In this document: piece by piece, positions 61,481-64,000 of the stretch
Position numbering within the stretch: position 1 is the first letter of the stretch
Layout of the letters: each line of letters starts with the position of its first letter
Assembly (NCBI GenBank): GCA_007844125.1
Contig: CM017568.1
Location: 3,258,547 to 3,322,546 of the forward strand
Origin: Sinonovacula constricta
Taxonomy: Eukaryota; Mollusca; Bivalvia; Cardiida; Solecurtidae
Direction: 5' to 3'
Length of the DNA stretch: 64,000 nt
Translations under genes and position numbers: made by a program
Notes under the pieces: model-generated
The model's database searches: none
The model's input: the letters and a program-made list of their open reading frames with translations, nothing else
Told to the model about the DNA's origin: nothing

Positions 61481-63849
61481 GAAACTCTTATAAAAACTAT
61501 AAAGTAACCAATCAATGTTAAGATGACCTGCAAAGTCCCGTATAATATATACATTATAAATTAGTCACCTTAAACTTGGGTGTCTTTTTGTTACGTGTTG
61601 TACTTCGTGTAATAACCTTTACAATTTAAAGGCAATTTGTGAAATAAATTACTTATTTGTATTAACATATGACGTATTTAAGGGGCGACTTATCGATTTA
61701 ATAAAATCATATCATAATTTTATTAGATGAAACTGTACAACACATGCAAAATAGCTACAATTTTATTATTTTACTCTACTAACCGCAAACAATGTATAAC
61801 AACAAACAGTCAATTATATTTTGTGAACTAATCTTATAAAATACATTAATGATTAAAGACGGCATTTTCTAAAGGACAAAATGCGGGTGATACTGGATCG
61901 ACTGTAAGACAATTAGGCAAAACCACGAAGGTTTTATGAAAGAAAATCGCTCAAGTGTACAGCCAATTAATGGTCTTGATTGGTTGGTGGTCGGATTGAT
62001 GTTTAATTGTGATTGGCTGATATTGCTATGGGCGTTAATCCGAAGCCATAACATGTCAATTAGAGACATTTAGTTACCAATACACAATCGCTCAAGTGTA
62101 CAGCCAATTAACCGTCTTGATTGGTTGGTGGTCGGATTGATGTTTAATTGTGATTGGCTGATATCGCTTAGGGCGTTAATCCGAAGCCATAACATGTCAA
62201 TTAGAGACATTTAGTTACCAATACACAAGTGACAATTACGAACCTGCTCGCCATATGCCTTTGGGTGAAAGGCGAATGTAATCAAAACCATTTGATGACG
62301 ATAATTACTGCGATTGGCTAGTGTCAAGATTACCTGACTGTTGATAAATTGATGAAGTACCAACCAGTATATATATAAAGAATGATTAAAATTGTAAGCT
62401 CGTGAGTTTTAAGTGTGTTAAGTAAACCTATGACGAACAATTAAAAAAGTATGTAGATTTACATTTTTGTTATTCGGAGAGAACGAAGCAAGAACAAAGA
62501 ACAGAAAATCGCGGTGACAAAAAAAAACAACAACAGATGTCGCGGTATTATATAGGAATAAAATAACAAGTATGAAGTAGAGTGACAAAAACAGAAAGTG
62601 TTTGCAATTAAAGTTTGTTTGACAGTGATCTAGTTGTGCTTTCCAAAAAATAAAAGACGTTCTCAGGTTCTGGTGGACTGTTATCAATAAGTATATCCTT
62701 ATATAATGTATTTATTACAACTATCCCGACCGAAGCTGGGTAGAGTCAGTGTTACGTAATTGCTGTAGCTAATTACCGCAGCATTGAACTGACATGTGTG
62801 TTTATTGTACGCTGGCAACTGTTTCCACAGCTGTATGGTGATGTGGTTGATGTGACTGGGTCTAAGTGGGAGAGGGGCAGAGAAGGAGCTGTGCGCGGTA
62901 AGGTGATTTCATGCTGTTAACCAGATGGCAATTCGTTATCAGGAGACATGACCCACCCCCTCTATCTTAGAGCGAACGCGATTACATATCGCTAGCGTCT
63001 TAAGACGCTGGGGACACTACGATCAACTAAAGAAATGTATTTTCAATGTTCCTTCGAAATTAACAAAAGCGGAATAAAAATTATAAAATATTCGAATCCC
63101 AAAATCTCTATTCGAATAGCGACTTGATATTCGAATATTCGAATATTCGAATATTCGTTAACATCCCTAGTTGATACTGTTAGTATTATATGTATGCAAT
63201 AAACATTCTTTGTAAGTTTATTTCTATGATTTTTTACCTTTATTCACGAATGGTCGATTTAGAATGGGAATAGTTGAAACTTACAGCTGCTTTGGAGTCG
63301 TACATCAACAATTTTACTTTTTTGGATAACAATCAAATATGCTAAATTACGTATTTTAACTAGATATTTTCCCAGTGGACATAAATGACGTACTAAAGTT
63401 AATTAAACTGAAACTAGGTGTCAAGCACCATACCTGTAAGTTTCTAGTGGTGTCAAAAATAGCTCCTAATTTTTCATTTTCACCCTTTAACTTTTTTTCC
63501 TTTTCTTCTCGACAAACTCATTCTTATGTAACACCAGTGCATGCCCGGAGAATTGCGCACTTATTTTGTATAGGCTTTGCAAAAAAACGTCTACTGTCAA
63601 TTCTTGAGGTATCAATAGGTATTAATGTAAAAAGGTCTTCCAGCTAGCTGGGGTTACCTTGGTGATTGTCAGTGATTGCTTCCAGGTATTCTTCCGCCAC
63701 AATTAATGACACAGAATTAGTAAAGAGCAATACTGCCAGCTGAACGTTAATGTACATTAGACATTGATATCATACATTGATAATTTTTTAATTATTTTAT
63801 TTCCAGGAAGCTTGCCCACCGGATGGGACTGCTGTGAAGATTCTTCAAG
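58243..63849 (+). CDS. Secreted haem peroxidase, copy B, first five coding exons (3' partial)
   Basis: Exons 58243-58381, 59264-59393, 60092-60336, 60717-60908 and 63807-63849 have exactly the lengths and phases of copy A exons 1-5. The signal peptide and WGQFVDHD are unchanged. Six amino-acid changes are visible in about 250 codons (V60A, then D-to-E, N-to-D, I-to-L and R-to-S in exon 3, N-to-S in exon 5). No stop or broken splice site is seen, so the visible part looks functional. Intron 4 is lengthened by the hAT insertion; intron 5 again starts the 24-bp array. The remaining ten exons lie beyond the window. Confidence 0.9.
58508..58624 (+). repeat. GAT/GGT microsatellite in peroxidase B intron 1
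   Basis: About 24 GAT units then GGT-rich sequence. Copy A has only about five GAT at the same place (near 32659-32675). It creates false poly-Asp and poly-His frames. Confidence 0.9.
61003..63169 (-). mobile_element. hAT element, 2.17 kb, in peroxidase B intron 4
   Basis: Starts TAGGGATGTAAATCGAATCC and ends CGTTAACATCCCTA, the reverse orientation of the element at 48171. It is flanked by a perfect 8-bp duplication GTTGATAC (60995-61002, 63170-63177). Copy A has the empty site with a single GTTGATAC (about 35042-35050). No transposase seen. Confidence 0.93.
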
Positions 63850-63857
63850 GTATGTTT

Positions 63858-64000
63858 CTAATAGAGAACATAGACAATGATAGTGCTGACGATATTAATA
63901 ATGATAATATCGACGATATTGACTATGGTAATGTTAACGATATTGACAATGGTAATGTTGACGATATTGACAATGGTTATGCTGACGATATTGACAATGA
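63858..64000 (+). repeat. 24-bp minisatellite in peroxidase B intron 5 (start only)
   Basis: Same GACGATATTGACAATGGTAA-type unit as copy A directly after the exon 5 donor; cut by the window end. Confidence 0.85.

Larger units (their letters stand above)
55593..64000 (+). repeat. Segmental duplication, copy B (runs off window)
   Basis: Matches 29770 onward. Differences include a 2.17-kb hAT insertion, a roughly 23-base indel near 55760, a longer GAT microsatellite and a shorter TC run. Confidence 0.9.

Overview
This is a eukaryotic, almost certainly animal, window. It is AT-rich with short exons, canonical GT/AG introns, tRNA-derived SINEs, MITEs and many minisatellites. The genes and repeats (Greatwall/MASTL kinase, a secreted animal haem peroxidase in tandem copies, bivalve-style SINEs, a MULE with a FLYWCH-type transposase tail) suggest a mollusc, probably a bivalve. 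The taxon is inference; no species marker is visible.

Layout. (1) 1-17.8 kb, plus strand: MASTL (Greatwall kinase), 15 visible exons from 87 to 17649, first exon(s) upstream of the window. Its introns carry a minus-strand hAT-like remnant, SINEs, a TA-flanked MITE and several minisatellites. One minisatellite is built from copies of the gene's own exon 4 acceptor. Exons 7-8 hold three frame breaks. (2) 17.8-29.8 kb: no host gene seen; a hAT-type MITE, three minisatellites, an inverted-repeat element, and the C-terminal end of a non-LTR retrotransposon on the minus strand. (3) 30.4-48.1 kb, plus strand: a complete secreted haem peroxidase gene (copy A; noncoding first exon, 15 coding exons, 699 codons). 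Intron 5 holds about 50 copies of a 24-bp repeat. (4) 48.17-53.31 kb: a 5.1-kb hAT element with a perfect 8-bp target duplication, itself hit by three other insertions. (5) 54.3-55.0 kb: a 35-bp minisatellite. (6) 55.6-64.0 kb: a second copy (B) of the peroxidase promoter and first five coding exons, running off the window end. It carries an inverted 2.17-kb relative of the same hAT in intron 4.

Relations. MASTL and the peroxidases are functionally unrelated neighbours. The two peroxidase copies are a recent tandem segmental duplication: introns, the 5'UTR-intron MITE and the 24-bp array are shared, with 6 amino-acid differences seen in about 250 codons. Because each copy records the empty or filled state of the other, the insertion history can be read directly: duplication, then hAT into copy B intron 4. 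Three younger insertions (a TTAA-flanked element, a MULE, a non-LTR tail) are present only in the hAT next to copy A.

I found no new multi-gene system. The strongest new-looking items are the splice-acceptor-derived minisatellite in MASTL, the nested transposon stack with matching empty sites, an inverted-repeat element that amplified its own arm, and an unusual haem pocket in the peroxidase.
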